Positions 26,453 through 36,469 are shown, counted from the stretch's first letter. The stretch: DNA of 49,625 nt from Candidatus Cryptoclostridium obscurum (GCA_904420535.1 CAJFVQ010000002.1:1-49625), one strand, 5' to 3'. The notes: generated by a model from the letters alone, not told the origin. Numbers and translations: made by a program.

Positions 26453-26887
26453 ATGATTGAGCAAGATACGATAAAACTTTTGCGGGAATGTGACGCCGGC
26501 ATCCAAATGGGGGTATCGGCCATTGACGAAGTAATGGACTATGTCACGAATGACTCTTTGAAAAAACAGTTAGAGGACTGTAAAAACAGTCATGAATCAC
26601 TGCGTAAAGAATTGGAAGTCCTTCTCGACCGCTACCATGATGATGGAAAATCCCCTAATCCCATGGCCAAGAGTATGTCCTGGATGAAAACTAAGGTTGA
26701 TTTGTTTGCCGATCCTTCCGACGAAACTGTGGCAGATTTAATGACTGACGGCTGCAATATGGGGGTAAAGTCCTTGAGCCGCTATTTGAATCAATATCAG
26801 GCTGCTGATGAACCCTCCAAAGAGATCGCAAAACGATTGATTGCTTTGGAGGAGCGTCTTGCTGTGAACGTCCGTTCCTATCTATGA
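26453..26887 (+). CDS. Four-helix-bundle protein of unknown function (DUF2383/ferritin-like)
   Basis: A 144-residue, almost all-helical soluble protein. The layout (two long helices, a Gly/Pro/Ser turn around KSPNPMAKSMSW, then two more helices) resembles the DUF2383 or ferritin-like four-helix bundle families. The ferritin Glu-His metal pairs are not obvious, so a redox role is not supported. GGGAGG lies nine bases before the ATG. The gene ends just before a bidirectional terminator. Confidence 0.65.
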   Translation: MIEQDTIKLLRECDAGIQMGVSAIDEVMDYVTNDSLKKQLEDCKNSHESLRKELEVLLDRYHDDGKSPNPMAKSMSWMKTKVDLFADPSDETVADLMTDGCNMGVKSLSRYLNQYQAADEPSKEIAKRLIALEERLAVNVRSYL

Positions 26888-26905
26888 TACTGCAAAAGAG
26901 AAGAG

Positions 26906-26941
26906 AAAAGCCATCGGAGTTTTATGATTCCGATGGCTTTT
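26906..26941. terminator. Bidirectional terminator
   Basis: A 13-base perfect stem (26906-26918 with 26929-26941) with A and T runs on both flanks lies between converging genes. Its right part overlaps the last codons of the metallophosphoesterase gene. Confidence 0.9.
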
Positions 26942-28148
26942 TCGTTTCATTCGCAGGTTGAAAATGTACGGTGATGGGACAGATTTCCGCTTTGGTTCCT
27001 ATGCGCATATTGGGGCCGTAAAGTCCTACCCCTGACGTTACGATATTGTGCATCTGATCTTTTTGTAAATAACCGCAGGAATTTTCCCAAAGAAAACGAA
27101 TTACAATATTCCCCGGGAACATTTGGCCGTCATGGGTATGGCCGCACAAATCGAGATCCACACCGGCATCGGCCAATTCCTGCAATTCTGCCGGTTCGTG
27201 GTCAAGGACAATTATAGGCAACGTTGGATCCATATTTTCCGTGATTTCCCGAGGCGTTTTTCGCTCTTCAATTCCTCTGCCGGGACGTTTCAGATCCGGC
27301 CGTCCGTAGAGATAAAAACTCTCGTCGATCAATACCGCTTCATCACGAAGCAATGTAATGCCCGCTGTTTCTAAAAATTGATCCATACGAGGATCACTTT
27401 CTTTTTTTATATCTTTTTGGCGGAAAGTAAATCCGGCCAGGACTTTCTCATGAATATCGTGGTTTCCATAGCAGGCGTAAACGCCATAGGGGCTGTTGAT
27501 GGATTGTAAAATAGAGATCAATTGCTGCGGGTCTTCTAAGGCATCGTAATCATTATCAAAAATATCCCCGGCAATGACTACAAGATCAGGATTGGCGGCG
27601 TTGATTTTTTCCACCATGCGTTCCATCTGACGATGGCCAATTTGGTACCCTAGATGAAGGTCTGCCACAAGCACGATATTTAAGTGTTCTAAGTCCCCGG
27701 CTGTTTTGTTTACGGTAATTTCATATTCCGTTGTACGGACAATACGGGCATTTACGGCACCGATGACGCTTACAGCGGTAATGACTAAGACACACAATGT
27801 GCCAATCAGCACAAATGTGCGGCGGGAGTGAAGCGTTTCTTTGTCAATGCGTTTGATCTTTTTAAGAATTATGCGTAAAAGATCTACGATGACAATGGTA
27901 AAAAGGGTGTATCCCATGACTCCCAGCCAATAAAAACCAATTTGTTTGAAAAACCGTTGCACTTCGCTGTCGGGCATGAAATAAGCAAGAAGGAAAGCGC
28001 TGGCAAAGAACACATATACCATCATAATGAGTGCTCTTGTCCATGGTTTTTTAAAATGTTTACTACATGCTCCCATCCACTTGATGAGCCATCGCGCCAC
28101 ATAAATATTGAACAAGAGGTATAGGGGAAGAAATACGAGTGCTAACAT
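26922..28148 (-). CDS. Membrane-anchored calcineurin-like metallophosphoesterase
   Basis: A 408-residue protein with four N-terminal membrane segments (about 1-130) and a C-terminal calcineurin-like phosphoesterase domain. The metal-binding motifs are in order: VADLHLG, AGDIFDND, GNHD and CGHTHDGQ. The family layout matches the YkoQ/YaeI-type predicted phosphohydrolases, some of which act on lipid or nucleotide phosphodiesters at the membrane. An AGAGGA site precedes the ATG. The substrate is unknown, and nothing ties it to the neighbouring methylamine island. Confidence 0.88.
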   Translation of the reverse strand: MLALVFLPLYLLFNIYVARWLIKWMGACSKHFKKPWTRALIMMVYVFFASAFLLAYFMPDSEVQRFFKQIGFYWLGVMGYTLFTIVIVDLLRIILKKIKRIDKETLHSRRTFVLIGTLCVLVITAVSVIGAVNARIVRTTEYEITVNKTAGDLEHLNIVLVADLHLGYQIGHRQMERMVEKINAANPDLVVIAGDIFDNDYDALEDPQQLISILQSINSPYGVYACYGNHDIHEKVLAGFTFRQKDIKKESDPRMDQFLETAGITLLRDEAVLIDESFYLYGRPDLKRPGRGIEERKTPREITENMDPTLPIIVLDHEPAELQELADAGVDLDLCGHTHDGQMFPGNIVIRFLWENSCGYLQKDQMHNIVTSGVGLYGPNMRIGTKAEICPITVHFQPANETKKPSES

Positions 28149-28180
28149 CAGAAATATGTCCTCTTTTCGTCACAACTTCG

Positions 28181-30031
28181 TTACATCATATGCCATTTGT
28201 CTTTTGCATATTGGTCGATGTTGTGTCGAATAAGAGCATTTTTATCGTAATCTGTAATGCCTTTTCCTGTGTTGGGATGTTGGAAGGAATAAATTTGATC
28301 GGCAAGAAAAAGACCTATCAGTAATACTGAGATAGGAATCAAACGCCGCAGGCGGATCCTCTTCACGAAATTATCAATAAGCGGAGCCAGTGTATAGACG
28401 ACAAACATTCCTCCCAAGCCGAAAATCAAAAGCCCTTCGGCGCAGATGCGGCCGTTGAGATTGAGGAAATAACCGCTGTAGTCCCACCATACCTCGCCAT
28501 GGAGCATTTCCAAAAAATACGAAGTAAAATATTCGATTACACCGCAAAGTAAAATTGCGCAACCAAAAGCCAATGCCGGCCGATTTCGAACTTTATAAAG
28601 TAAAGTCAGAATCAGAATGCCTCCCGCTCCATAAATCGGCAACCATGGGCCGTACATTACTCCACGGTTCACAAAGCCGTCGCCTTGGATGAGATGAAGA
28701 CTTACCTCCCAAATCCACCCGATGAAGGAGAAGAGAAAAAACATCATAATAAGAGACCAAATGGAGTAACGGCGCATATAGTAGAGACTTTCTAAACGAC
28801 TGCGTTTTTCCGTTTCGGGGATGGGAAAAAGTCGGCCGGGATAGGATTTTCCTTCAACATCATCGGTAAGTTTTTTAATGCGTATTTTGTCTGCTTCGTG
28901 TTGTTCATAGGCTTGCTCTTGTGGATTATTAGTAAAAACTACCCCAAAGCAATTGGCCAAAAATCGCCGTACTTTTCCAGGATATGCGATATCCTCATCG
29001 GGGCGCTCCATAATGGCGATGACGTCTTGGTAAGTCGCGTCAATTACACTTCTCGCAGGTGGATCAAAGAGATAAGCGTCGTTGAGCAATTCTGCTCCTG
29101 GAAGATTTTTGGCTTTGGCTTCCTTACGGAGTTCCGCATAATATTCACAGAAGGCTGCTACCTGATAGGGATTGGAATAGAGAATGGCCGAAAGTCCAAA
29201 TGTGACGATTCCCAAAAGGAACCATCCTGCATAAGACCATTCAAAAATAAAGCATTCCCATTTGTGGCCCTGCATCATCCTTCTCGATAAAGTAATGGCC
29301 TGATTGGGAGAGAGATCGGGGTTTTCCGCAATAATATAGGGAACCATATAATAGGAATACACTTTTATGATTCCGCCAATAATGGTAAGACTCCAAAGAC
29401 ATAAATAGAAAAATTCAACAAACATGGTAGCGGAAACCTTGATCCATTTTTTGACGCGAATCAAAAATAGAAATCGGTCAATGGGAACGCTTTCATAACA
29501 GCGGCCCTCTAAAAACATTCTGCGGGCCACCACAATATAGATATTACAAAAGAAAAACCAAGTGCTGAGTATGAGCAAGGCTGCAAAGATTGCTAAAATA
29601 GCGAAAGTGACATTGGAAGATCCTATAACGGAATTTACAGTTGAGAGTAAGCCCACCAACAATGTCCCGGATGTAATTCCGTTGACTGCTTTGGCCAGAT
29701 GGCCGCGGCTTCTCCCCATGGGGCCGTCTTCTTCTTGGGATTGTTCAATTTTTTCTTCCTGAATCCGTTGAGACAGGTCCCGGCTGGCCTCTTCATTCCC
29801 CATGATTGCTTCTTCTATTACATCGATCAACCCAGCACTGCTGCCGGTAGTTAGCCCGGTTCCAGGATTATCTGCAATTTCCCTTTCTTGGGAATAGGAT
29901 TTGACCGCGTCCAGCGAAGAGGAGAATTCCGAGCCTAGGAAAGCGGCAATCAGGCAGATTGCCACAAACATGAGGTAATGCTTTTTTAGCGACTTTCTTG
30001 CCGCTCGCTTCATTTCTTTTCTTGTTTTCAT
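28181..30031 (-). CDS. DUF975 - CmpB-type membrane fusion protein
   Basis: A 616-residue membrane protein. The start at 30031 (MKTRKEMKRAARKSLKKH) is the typical DUF975 start and has AGGAG at 30036-30040; the longer frame to 30226 runs into a terminator and is not real. The first 350 residues show the DUF975 pattern of amphipathic start plus about six membrane segments, with a 90-residue acidic Ser/Glu/Gln-rich loop after the first. The last 200 residues (SFIGWIWEVSLHLIQGDGFVNRG, later NLNGRICAEGLLIFGLGG) match the CmpB-type putative ABC permease family. I know the two families mainly as separate proteins, so this is a fusion of two membrane modules. The function is unknown. Confidence 0.8.
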   Translation of the reverse strand: MKTRKEMKRAARKSLKKHYLMFVAICLIAAFLGSEFSSSLDAVKSYSQEREIADNPGTGLTTGSSAGLIDVIEEAIMGNEEASRDLSQRIQEEKIEQSQEEDGPMGRSRGHLAKAVNGITSGTLLVGLLSTVNSVIGSSNVTFAILAIFAALLILSTWFFFCNIYIVVARRMFLEGRCYESVPIDRFLFLIRVKKWIKVSATMFVEFFYLCLWSLTIIGGIIKVYSYYMVPYIIAENPDLSPNQAITLSRRMMQGHKWECFIFEWSYAGWFLLGIVTFGLSAILYSNPYQVAAFCEYYAELRKEAKAKNLPGAELLNDAYLFDPPARSVIDATYQDVIAIMERPDEDIAYPGKVRRFLANCFGVVFTNNPQEQAYEQHEADKIRIKKLTDDVEGKSYPGRLFPIPETEKRSRLESLYYMRRYSIWSLIMMFFLFSFIGWIWEVSLHLIQGDGFVNRGVMYGPWLPIYGAGGILILTLLYKVRNRPALAFGCAILLCGVIEYFTSYFLEMLHGEVWWDYSGYFLNLNGRICAEGLLIFGLGGMFVVYTLAPLIDNFVKRIRLRRLIPISVLLIGLFLADQIYSFQHPNTGKGITDYDKNALIRHNIDQYAKDKWHMM

Positions 30032-30160
30032 GTGTCTCCTTGTTGTCGTGTTGCGTCGAATTGTTATAAATAATGTCATAATCTGTAAGAGAGTATAACA
30101 TATTAATTGAGCATAAGCAACAATGCAGGCAGAGAGAAATTCGTCACAATAATACTCGGA

Positions 30161-30205
30161 ACAAAAGTTCCCGTAAAAGCAAACTGCTTTTACGGGAACT
30201 TTTGT
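30161..30205 (-). terminator. Very stable terminator of the glycosyltransferase gene
   Basis: A perfect 21-base stem (30161-30181 with 30185-30205) with a 3-base loop. On the minus strand it follows the stop of the GT4 gene by about 25 bases and ends in CTTTTGTT. Confidence 0.9.
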
Positions 30206-30230
30206 ATTGATGGACTTCTGCTTCATATTC

Positions 30231-31412
30231 TCATATGGCGAAACGTCGATATTTTGCGAGATTTTCTTTTAACATCAAAGTGTCGTAATAAATAGAAGAA
30301 ACCCTTTGCCCGAAGGACTCCATGGAAAAGGCATTTGCTCTTAATTTTCCTCGTGTGCCCATAGCGTTTCGGAAGGCATGATCTCCGGCCAGACGTTGCA
30401 CCCCTTGACGGAATCCCTCCTGATCGGAGAAGAAAATGCCTTCTACTTCCTGGGTGACAATGCCGGATAAACAAGAGTCTTCACGGCAAAGTAGGGGTAA
30501 ACCCGAAGCCATAGCCTCAAGGTACGTAAGCCCTTGGGTTTCGCTGGTAGAAGCGCTGACGAAAATATCTGCCATATTATAATAAAGGGGGGTCTCTTTG
30601 GGGGAAATCATACCCGTAAAGATAATTTTTCTTTGATTCGATAAATGGCGTGCTTGGTGTTGCAACGTTTCGCGATAGGGGCCGTCTCCGGCCACCACCA
30701 ATACGGTTTCGCGGGGAGCGGTTTCCATCATAGCGATGATTTCGTGGATATTTTTTTCTTTGGCGAGTCGTCCCAAAGAGAGAAGCACAATACGGTTTTC
30801 GTCAATTCCCAACGATGCCCGAAGCTCTTTTCGTTGTTCGACAGGAATCGGGGCGGCATAAGTCGAAAGATCGATCCCTGTGCTCACCGTCTCAATGGGC
30901 GTTCTGACGCCGTAACCGCGCAAAAGTTCCGCTGTTTTATCCGTCGGAGCGATGACGCTGTCTGTATGGTTCAAAATTGCGTTGGAAAATACCGCTGCTG
31001 CTTTTTTCCCAATGGCCTGACTGGGAGAAAAATAATGGGTGTAATCTTCATAGATTGTATGGTATGTATGAATCAGCGGAATATCGCAATATTCAGCAAT
31101 CCGTCGGGCCCAATGAAAGGTGCTAAACTCGCATTGTGAGTGAACAATGTCTGGTTGCCATGCCAAAATTTCCCTCCAAATGCGACGGTTGAGTCCCACT
31201 GCCATTCTTGCCTGAGGGTAAATCTTTCCAATTCCTATAGAGTGAAGATGCCAGGTATCTTTGTCTAGTTTTTCTTGGGGATCGCTTTGGCGCAAAGTTA
31301 AAATGCGTACATCGTGTCCTATTTGACGCAAAATCCTGCATAAGTTCCGTACCGAAGTGACAACACCGTTTACGGTGGGAATGTCCCAATCGGTTGTGAT
31401 GAGAATTTTCAT
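30231..31412 (-). CDS. GT4 glycosyltransferase (diacylglycerol glucosyltransferase-like)
   Basis: A 393-residue GT-B fold glycosyltransferase of family 4. The N-terminal domain has the acceptor loop DWDIPTVNGVVTSVRNL and the HTYHTIYEDYTHYF segment common in glycolipid glucosyltransferases. The C-terminal domain has SLGRLAKEKN (nucleotide-sugar binding) and the EX7E-like motif SETQGLTYLEAMASGLPLL. This pattern resembles 1,2-diacylglycerol 3-glucosyltransferases that start lipoteichoic acid anchors or membrane glycolipids. It is probably membrane-associated on the cytoplasmic side. The acceptor is inferred from similarity and not proven. Confidence 0.88.
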   Translation of the reverse strand: MKILITTDWDIPTVNGVVTSVRNLCRILRQIGHDVRILTLRQSDPQEKLDKDTWHLHSIGIGKIYPQARMAVGLNRRIWREILAWQPDIVHSQCEFSTFHWARRIAEYCDIPLIHTYHTIYEDYTHYFSPSQAIGKKAAAVFSNAILNHTDSVIAPTDKTAELLRGYGVRTPIETVSTGIDLSTYAAPIPVEQRKELRASLGIDENRIVLLSLGRLAKEKNIHEIIAMMETAPRETVLVVAGDGPYRETLQHQARHLSNQRKIIFTGMISPKETPLYYNMADIFVSASTSETQGLTYLEAMASGLPLLCREDSCLSGIVTQEVEGIFFSDQEGFRQGVQRLAGDHAFRNAMGTRGKLRANAFSMESFGQRVSSIYYDTLMLKENLAKYRRFAI

Positions 31413-31457
31413 TTTCTTATCTCCTTGTCTTATTTTTTTTCGTTGGCGAATGGTCGT

Positions 31458-32000
31458 TCACGCCGCTAAAATCAGCCGTAATTTTGCTTTCGGCATGACG
31501 GCGGAAATTGCCAGAAATGAGACGGCGGCAATGTAGCGGCAGTCATTTTTTATCGATGGCGATTGTTTTTCATAGACGTCATGGTATTTTTCCACCATGG
31601 CTACAAGATCTTGAGGATTGGCTTTTTTCGGGGGCTTATACTTCGCCAAAAATGTTTCAAAAATGAGATGTAACTCTCTTTCATAAGCACGATGTTTTCG
31701 TAAACCACCGCGAAAGGTATCGTTATGAGGAAAGGTAAAATAATCGGCCAGATAGTGAAATACTTTACCACATTCGAAAAAATCGCGCAAATCCCAGTTG
31801 TTTATTTTATGAAGTCGTTTGATTTTGGGAGCGATAAAAATAAAAGAATCACGAAAGGTATGGCCCGCAATATAGGTGAGTACATTGATATCAGGCCAGA
31901 CAATACCTTGCAAAAATCGTTTGGATCGAGGATCCTCCGGAGGAATTCCCCGATCGGCCAAAAGATAACGCCCTAAAAGTAAATGATCTTTTGCTTCCAT
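31458..32000 (-). CDS. Zinc-dependent phospholipase C-like protein
   Basis: A 180-residue protein starting at ATG 32000 (MEAKDHLLLGRYLLADRG) with AAAGGAG just upstream; a TTG 24 bases earlier is the ribosome-site region itself. Histidine-rich motifs, including HLLLGRYL, the GIVWPDINVLTYIAGHTF segment and FHYLADYFTFPHND, match the zinc-dependent phospholipase C family. No signal peptide is visible, so it may act inside the cell or be a non-secreted family member. It stands 46 bases upstream of the GT4 gene on the same strand, suggesting a shared lipid-related unit. Confidence 0.8.
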   Translation of the reverse strand: MEAKDHLLLGRYLLADRGIPPEDPRSKRFLQGIVWPDINVLTYIAGHTFRDSFIFIAPKIKRLHKINNWDLRDFFECGKVFHYLADYFTFPHNDTFRGGLRKHRAYERELHLIFETFLAKYKPPKKANPQDLVAMVEKYHDVYEKQSPSIKNDCRYIAAVSFLAISAVMPKAKLRLILAA

Positions 32001-32235
32001 AAAATCATGACACTCCTTTGTCAATTTATTGGTTCATTTTGTTCTTCGATAATGATTGTATCCCAAAGGAAACAATGCCGCGACAAAGGAAGATAAGCCT
32101 TTTGTAAAATATTGATGCCCATTGGTGATTTCGCATCTATATCTATGAAAGAGTTGCTGTAATGATAGCATATCTTCCCTTCTTTAGTAATGCATCAAAA
32201 TGAGATGAAAATTCCATTAGAAAAATTTGGATAAA

Positions 32236-32276
32236 AAATACTCTGTTCCCCACAAACTATGGAGAACAGAGTATTT
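32236..32276 (-). terminator. Terminator after the ABC exporter operon
   Basis: A 13-base stem (32236-32248 with 32264-32276) with a partly paired loop is followed on the minus strand by a T run. The remaining 230 bases up to 32000 hold no gene or clear promoter that I can support. Confidence 0.85.
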
Positions 32277-32305
32277 AAAATTTGAAAATATTTGGAGACC
32301 ATAGA

Positions 32306-34156
32306 TTAAGCTGAGAATTGGCTTTGATACATGGAGGCATAAAAACCATTGGTATTTGCCAAAAGTTCTTCGTGGGTTCCCTGTTCAATAATGTCTCCGT
32401 CTTTCATTACCAGAATTAAATCAGCATTTCTGATGGTGGACAGGCGATGGGCGATGATAAAACTGGTGCGCCCCTTCATTAAATTGTCCATTGCTTCTTG
32501 AATTCGTTCTTCGGTGCGGGTATCCACGGAGCTGGTAGCCTCATCAAGAATCAATATTTTGGGATCTGCCAAAATAGTTCGGGCAATGGTTAAAAGCTGC
32601 TTCTGTCCTTGAGAAATGTTGGTCGCATCTTCATTTAATTCCATATTATAGCCCTCAGGCAATGTCGTAATAAAACGATGCACCTTTGCCGCTTTTGCGG
32701 CAGCTACAACTTCTTCATCGGTAGCGTCCAATTTACCATAACGGATGTTTTCTTTGATGGTACCGGAGAATAACCAAGTATCTTGGAGTACCATCCCAAA
32801 GGCTTGACGCAAATCGCTGCGATCAAAATCGCAAATGGAACGGCCGTCGATGGTGATGGTACCGCTGTCGATGTCGTAAAATCGCATCAATAGTTTTACT
32901 AGTGTTGTTTTGCCTGCACCAGTGGGCCCCACAATGGCGATTTTTTGACCTTTTTGTACTTCTGCGCTGAAATCGTGAATAATGACATTGTCCTTGTGAT
33001 AACCAAAACGCACGTGGTCAAAGGTGACCTCACCTTGAACGTTTTCTGCTCGGGCAGGCACTGGTGCATCCGTATTCTGAGCCTCCTCTTCTTCTTCCAG
33101 AAAGGCAAAAACGCGTTCTGCCGCCGCTGTCATGGACTGAATCATATTGGACACCTGAGCGATCTGTGCGATGGGCTGAGTAAAACTGCGCATATATTGG
33201 ATGAATGACTGGATATTCCCTACGGTAATACGGCCGCTGACAGCGAAATAACCGCCGAGGATTGCGACCATCACATAACCGAGGTTGCCCACGAACATCA
33301 TCACAGGGTGCATCATCCCGGAAAGAAATTGGGATTTCCATGCGGCGTGGTAAAGGGTATCGTTGGCTTGATTGAAGGCTTTCAGATCTTCCTCTTCATG
33401 GTTGAAGGCCTGAACAACGTCGAGACCTCCGAATGTTTCTTCCACCTGGCCGTTGACGTGTCCCAAATAGTCCTGTTGCGCTTTAAAATATTTTTGCGAG
33501 CGTTTTACTACTTGAGATACGAAAAAGGCTGAAATTGGTAATACCAAAAGGGCTACCAAAGTGATGATCCAATCAATGGAAAGCATCATCACGAGAACCC
33601 CGACGATGGTGGTGACCGAGGTGATCAACTGGGTGGCGCTCTGATTCAGACCGTTGGAAATGGTGTCAATATCGTTTGTAACGAGGGATAACACTTCACC
33701 GTGCTGTTTGGAGTCGAAAAACTTCATGGGTAGACGGTTGATTTTTGCCGCCATATCTCGGCGTAGGCGATAGGTAGTTTTTTGGGTGACTTGGGTCATG
33801 ATGATACCCTGGATAAAGGCAAAAAGGGAACTGACGGCATATAGGCCGATGAGCCAAAGGAGAATTCTTGCGATCTCATCGAAGTTAATACCGCTGCCGC
33901 CGGAGACCTTGCTAATCAATCCGTTAAACAGCTCTGTGGTGGCGTTCCCCAAAATTTTGGGACCGATGATGGAAAAGATGGTGCTGCCCACAGCAAATAT
34001 AACAACCAATAATACTGCAAATTTATAACGTCCCATATAGCGGAACATTTTTCCCAGGGTACCTTTGAAATCTTTTGGTTTTTCCACTGCGCCGATGGGG
34101 CCCCCGCCCATGGGTCCTCGGCGACGGCGATTGGATTGAGATGCTTCGTTGCTCAT
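32306..34156 (-). CDS. ABC exporter half-transporter, catalytic partner
   Basis: A 616-residue type IV ABC exporter with six membrane segments (about 30-330) and a nucleotide-binding domain. Walker A is GPTGAGKTT, the signature is the non-canonical NISQGQKQ, and Walker B ILILDEATSSVD keeps the catalytic Glu. The canonical LSGGQ-like signature is supplied by its partner, encoded four bases upstream in overlap. Together they form a heterodimer of the LmrCD/BmrCD type that exports drugs, lipids or peptides. The N-terminal 25 residues are Gly/Arg-rich. Confidence 0.9.
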   Translation of the reverse strand: MSNEASQSNRRRRGPMGGGPIGAVEKPKDFKGTLGKMFRYMGRYKFAVLLVVIFAVGSTIFSIIGPKILGNATTELFNGLISKVSGGSGINFDEIARILLWLIGLYAVSSLFAFIQGIIMTQVTQKTTYRLRRDMAAKINRLPMKFFDSKQHGEVLSLVTNDIDTISNGLNQSATQLITSVTTIVGVLVMMLSIDWIITLVALLVLPISAFFVSQVVKRSQKYFKAQQDYLGHVNGQVEETFGGLDVVQAFNHEEEDLKAFNQANDTLYHAAWKSQFLSGMMHPVMMFVGNLGYVMVAILGGYFAVSGRITVGNIQSFIQYMRSFTQPIAQIAQVSNMIQSMTAAAERVFAFLEEEEEAQNTDAPVPARAENVQGEVTFDHVRFGYHKDNVIIHDFSAEVQKGQKIAIVGPTGAGKTTLVKLLMRFYDIDSGTITIDGRSICDFDRSDLRQAFGMVLQDTWLFSGTIKENIRYGKLDATDEEVVAAAKAAKVHRFITTLPEGYNMELNEDATNISQGQKQLLTIARTILADPKILILDEATSSVDTRTEERIQEAMDNLMKGRTSFIIAHRLSTIRNADLILVMKDGDIIEQGTHEELLANTNGFYASMYQSQFSA

Positions 34157-36384
34157 AAGCCGAGTTCCTCCTTGGATAGTTGTGATAAAGCGATCTGGCG
34201 GTAAACCTCAGAGGTTTGTAGCAGTTCGCTGTGGGTGCCGATGCCCGCAATTTCCCCTTCGTCCAGTACGACGATGCGGTCAGCCTCCAATACGGTACTG
34301 ATTCGCTGGGCAATGATGAAAATGGTACTGTGTTTAATGGTTTGTTTCAGGGCTTTGCGCAATGCCGCGTCTGTTTTATAGTCTAAAGCGGAAAAGCTGT
34401 CATCAAAAATGTAGATTTCCGGATTTTTTGCAATGGCCCTGGCAATGGAAAGACGCTGGCGCTGACCTCCGGAAACATTGGTCCCCCCCTGGGCTACTTC
34501 ACTTTGGAACCCTTCTTCCTTTTCTTCGATGAAATCAGTGGCCTGGGCAATGGCAGCGGCGTTGACAATGGTTTCCTCATCCATATCACCGCTGTAAGCA
34601 ATATTAGAAGCAATGGTTCCCGAAAAGAGATTGGCTTTTTGGGGAACGTAGCCGATCTTTTCCCGTAAGTCATGTTTGGTTACGTCGCGGATGTCAATGC
34701 CATCAATGAGAATGGCACCTTTGCTGACGTCAAAGAAACGTGGAATCAGTTTGGCTACGGTAGATTTTCCGCTACCGGTGCTGCCAATGATGGCAGTGGT
34801 TTCCCCGGCGTGGGCCGTAAAGGATATATCTTTTAAAACATCGGCTTCCGCATCGGGATAACGGAAGGAGACGTCTCGAAACTCTACGGTACCTTGGATC
34901 GTTGGATCAAACTGTTTGGGTGATGCCGGATCTTTCACGGAGTTTTCCGTTGCCAGAACGTCGGCGATGCGGTTTGCCGATACCATGGCCCTGGGCAGCA
35001 TAATGCTCATCATAGAAAGCATTAAAAATGCCATGATAATCTGCATGGTATATTGGATGAATGCCATGAGGCTTCCCACCTGCATCGTACCTTGATCGAT
35101 GGCTGAGGCTCCCACCCAAATGATGAGAACGGATATCCCGTTCATGATTAACATCATCATGGGCATCATCAAAGCCATGGCTCGGTTGACGAAGAGATTC
35201 GCCTTCGTGAGGTTGATGTTGGCGCTGTCGAACCGTTTTTCTTCATGATCCTCCCTGCTAAAAGCACGGATCACAGGCAGCCCTGTAAGGATTTCTCTAG
35301 TGACGAGGTTGACTTTATCGACTAATTTTTGCAATGCTTTAAATTTTGGCATGGTTGCTACAAGCAGGGTAATGACCAGTAAAAGAATGGCGCCGACAGC
35401 AATACCGATGACCCATGTCATATTGCTGGCAGTATGAAGCACTTTAAACAACGCGCCGATCCCGATAATGGGGGCATAAAACACCATGCGCAACATCATA
35501 ATGACCAGGATTAATACTTGCTGAATATCATTGGTGCAGCGCGTGATGAGAGATGCTGTAGAAAAATCTTGAAACTCCTTGTGGGAAAATCTCACAACTT
35601 TTGTATAGAGATCTTTGCGTACATCTCTAGCAAAAAGCGCACCAATGCGCGAAGCCAAAAGGGAAATGAGAACGGTAGTTGCCGCAATGATCAGAGCAAA
35701 TCCTGCCATCTGGGCACCGGTTTTCCAGATATAATTTGTTTGCAGTTTGTCGGTGTCGATGCCGCAGGATTCGTATTGTTTCTGCACATAGGCCACATCC
35801 ATTTGGCGAAGGGTAGAACTGCCCAAAGTTTCCTTCAGTTTTTGTCCCTCTTCGCCAATGGCGGAGAGGAGTTCTTCCTGTTGTGTTTCTGGTAATGTCG
35901 GCAAAACTGTAAAGAAATCACCTTCGGCGCCTTCGGGGATCATTTCTTGAAAGATTGCCAAATTCTGACTCTCTTCGGCTTCGCCTTCGCTGTTTTGGGC
36001 ATTGATACCGTTTTCAATGGCATTAACCAGTAGCATCGGTACTTCAAAAATGCTATTAAGCTCCTCAACGGTGTCATCATCTACTTCTTTTTGCACATAA
36101 ACGGAAACGGATTCTCCATCAATGATTCGATCTTTGATTTCATAATGAGATTCCACCGTATTTTGGTCCTCTTCTTCCATAAAGAGAAGCAGTTTTTCCA
36201 TTTCTGATGTGCGAATTTCCGTTGGGGCGATATCCTCGATGCCTCCCTGCTGAATTCCGACGTTGACAATATCAGAGGTATATTGAGGCAGCGCCAGGTC
36301 GCAATAGGCCTCTAAAATTAACAGGGCCAATACTGCGATAATGGGGAGGAAGGATCGCTTTAAATACTTTAGCAGTCGTAGCAT
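34153..36384 (-). CDS. ABC exporter half-transporter with degenerate ATP site and large outer loop
   Basis: A 743-residue partner of the next exporter gene. The first membrane segment is followed by an acidic insert of about 180 residues (about 40-220) before segment 2, which should lie outside the cell. Walker A is GSTGSGKST and the signature NVSGGQRQR is canonical, but Walker B reads IYIFDDSFSALD, with Ser replacing the catalytic Glu. This asymmetry is typical of heterodimeric exporters with one degenerate site. The two genes overlap by four bases. Upstream lies the divergently named but co-oriented MarR repressor gene, 86 bases away, probably in the same operon. Confidence 0.9.
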   Translation of the reverse strand: MLRLLKYLKRSFLPIIAVLALLILEAYCDLALPQYTSDIVNVGIQQGGIEDIAPTEIRTSEMEKLLLFMEEEDQNTVESHYEIKDRIIDGESVSVYVQKEVDDDTVEELNSIFEVPMLLVNAIENGINAQNSEGEAEESQNLAIFQEMIPEGAEGDFFTVLPTLPETQQEELLSAIGEEGQKLKETLGSSTLRQMDVAYVQKQYESCGIDTDKLQTNYIWKTGAQMAGFALIIAATTVLISLLASRIGALFARDVRKDLYTKVVRFSHKEFQDFSTASLITRCTNDIQQVLILVIMMLRMVFYAPIIGIGALFKVLHTASNMTWVIGIAVGAILLLVITLLVATMPKFKALQKLVDKVNLVTREILTGLPVIRAFSREDHEEKRFDSANINLTKANLFVNRAMALMMPMMMLIMNGISVLIIWVGASAIDQGTMQVGSLMAFIQYTMQIIMAFLMLSMMSIMLPRAMVSANRIADVLATENSVKDPASPKQFDPTIQGTVEFRDVSFRYPDAEADVLKDISFTAHAGETTAIIGSTGSGKSTVAKLIPRFFDVSKGAILIDGIDIRDVTKHDLREKIGYVPQKANLFSGTIASNIAYSGDMDEETIVNAAAIAQATDFIEEKEEGFQSEVAQGGTNVSGGQRQRLSIARAIAKNPEIYIFDDSFSALDYKTDAALRKALKQTIKHSTIFIIAQRISTVLEADRIVVLDEGEIAGIGTHSELLQTSEVYRQIALSQLSKEELGL

Positions 36385-36469
36385 GAATCAAATTCTCCTT
36401 CGTTTTCATTGTGATACAATCTTTTACGTTTTTTGCTTTTACCGAGGAAGTGAATGATAAAATCTGTTT

